DNA of 7,771 nucleotides from an uncultured Oscillospiraceae bacterium (lineage in GTDB: Bacteria > Bacillota > Clostridia > Oscillospirales > Oscillospiraceae): positions 1 through 7,771 of the forward strand of contig CAKTGW010000039.1 of the NCBI GenBank assembly GCA_934561725.1, given 5' to 3'. Of this stretch, positions 6,690-7,771 are shown one piece after another; the stretch's first letter is position 1, and each line of letters opens with the position of its first letter. The notes under the pieces were generated by a model. The model searched no databases, was not told the origin of the DNA, and was given only the letters and a program-made list of their open reading frames with translations. The position numbers and the translations under genes were made by a program.

Positions 6690-7771
6690 ATGAATGATAT
6701 GATCCTGCTCAAGCAGGGCGAAATGGTCCTGAAGGGGCTGAATCGCAAATCCTTTGAGATGAAGCTGATGGCCAATATACGGCGGCGGCTGCGTGAACTG
6801 GGCGAATTTAAGGTTTATTCCGTCCAGTCTACTATCTATGTTGAGCCCCAGAACGATGAGTGCGACATGGATGAGGCCTTTGAACGGCTGAAAAAGGTGT
6901 TTGGCATAGTGAGCCTGAACCGGGCGGCAGCCTGCGAAAAGGAACTGGATGCGATCGTCAATACCGCGGTGACCTATTTGGGCGAGACTATGGAGACGGC
7001 AAAAAGCTTCAAGGTAGAGACAAAACGCTCTGATAAAAGCTTTCCAAAGACGTCCATACAGGTGTCCCAGTATGTAGGCGGGCAGTTGGCTGAGCGCTAT
7101 CCCAATGTGCGGGTAGACGTCCGCACACCGGAGCTTACAGTGAATGTGGAGATCCGCGATTATGCGGCATATGTCCACGGCAATGCCGTACCCGGTGCAG
7201 GAGGAATGCCAGTCGGCTGCAACGGCCGGGCGGTTACACTGCTCTCCGGCGGGATTGACAGCCCTGTAAGCAGCTATATGATCGCCAAGCGGGGCGTACA
7301 GGTGATCCCGGTGCACTTTTTCTCCTTCCCCTATACCTCTGAGCAGGCCAAGGAGAAGGTGATCGAGCTGGCCCAAAAGCTCACGGTCTATTGCGGGCGG
7401 CTGACGGTGGAGATCGTACCCTTTACCCATATTCAGGAGGAAATCCGGGAAAAATGTCCGGAAGAGCTGTTCACACTGATCATGCGCCGGTTTATGATGC
7501 GTATTTCGCAGATGGTGGCCGATGCCAACGGCTGTTCGGCTCTGATCACTGGTGAAAATCTGGGTCAGGTGGCCAGTCAGACCATGCAGGCTATGGCCGT
7601 TACGGAGGAGTGCGTAACGCTCCCGGTGCTGCGCCCGCTGATCGGCATGGATAAGCGCGAGATCGTGGAGATCGCAAGGAAAATCGGTACCTTTGATACG
7701 TCTATTCTGCCCTATGAGGACTGCTGCACGGTCTTTACCCCGCGCCACCCCCGCACAAAGCCGCATCTGGA
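6690..7771 (+). CDS. thiI: tRNA 4-thiouridine synthase / sulfurtransferase ThiI (3' truncated by window)
   Basis: 360 codons are visible without a stop, and the gene runs off the right edge. ThiI adenylates U8 of tRNA and transfers sulfur from a cysteine-desulfurase persulfide to give 4-thiouridine; in many bacteria it also feeds sulfur to thiazole synthesis. In order, there is an N-terminal ferredoxin-like part plus THUMP domain (about 1-165, including VETKRSDKSFP), then the PP-loop ATPase with the pyrophosphate-binding signature SGGIDS at 186-191. Later conserved stretches are ITGENLGQVASQT, LRPLIGMDKREIV and YEDCCTVFTPRHP, with C345/C346 where the E. coli enzyme has its catalytic loop cysteine. 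About 30-50 residues are expected beyond the edge if, as in most Firmicutes, there is no rhodanese domain. The start ATG has a strong SD GAGGTGA (6677-6683) with 6 nt spacing. The gene is 16 nt after comM, so it is probably in the same transcript. A partner cysteine desulfurase is not visible here. Confidence 0.96.
   Translation, partial: MNDMILLKQGEMVLKGLNRKSFEMKLMANIRRRLRELGEFKVYSVQSTIYVEPQNDECDMDEAFERLKKVFGIVSLNRAAACEKELDAIVNTAVTYLGETMETAKSFKVETKRSDKSFPKTSIQVSQYVGGQLAERYPNVRVDVRTPELTVNVEIRDYAAYVHGNAVPGAGGMPVGCNGRAVTLLSGGIDSPVSSYMIAKRGVQVIPVHFFSFPYTSEQAKEKVIELAQKLTVYCGRLTVEIVPFTHIQEEIREKCPEELFTLIMRRFMMRISQMVADANGCSALITGENLGQVASQTMQAMAVTEECVTLPVLRPLIGMDKREIVEIARKIGTFDTSILPYEDCCTVFTPRHPRTKPHL

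Noticed and set aside
1..7771. Search by eye for CRISPR repeats, insertion-sequence ends, tRNA/rRNA genes, phage or toxin-antitoxin genes.
   Set aside because: None seen; the window is filled by the leader and five housekeeping-type genes.

Overview
The window reads as one rightward-transcribed housekeeping operon from a moderately GC-rich anaerobic Firmicute. A member of the Clostridia, probably Oscillospiraceae/Ruminococcaceae, fits best. The reasons are a T-box leader, an SLH-type exported protein in the Firmicute style, a rhodanese-less ThiI, and an AspRS whose wording resembles that of gut Ruminococcaceae. The taxonomic call is inference from recalled family resemblance, not from a search.

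Layout: about 1-55 is unassigned sequence. About 57-310 is a T-box riboswitch with a readable Stem I, K-turn, specifier loop (GAC, aspartate), Stem III, antiterminator and a 13-bp intrinsic terminator. Then come hisS (340-1701), an exported SLH plus SurA/PrsA-like protein (1704-3344), aspS (3378-5156), comM/yifB (5156-6673) and thiI (from 6690, running off the right edge). All genes are on the + strand. The gaps are 2 nt, 33 nt, a 1-nt overlap and 16 nt. No terminator hairpin is visible between genes, so a single read-through transcript is likely.

How it works together: when tRNA-Asp is uncharged, it should pair with the GAC specifier and the T-box bulge, stabilise the antiterminator, and let RNA polymerase into hisS and the genes behind it. 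Two aminoacyl-tRNA synthetases are thus placed under a sensor that appears to read only aspartate, although hisS is the first gene. The same control would extend to an envelope protein, a DNA branch-migration helicase and a tRNA 4-thiouridine/thiamine sulfurtransferase, unless internal promoters exist.

No mobile element, CRISPR array, tRNA, rRNA or phage gene was seen. I found no convincing new defence or mobile system. The points of most interest are the specifier/gene mismatch in the leader, a short SD-led ORF laid over the antiterminator/terminator, the exported protein between hisS and aspS, and the unusual AspRS subfamily.
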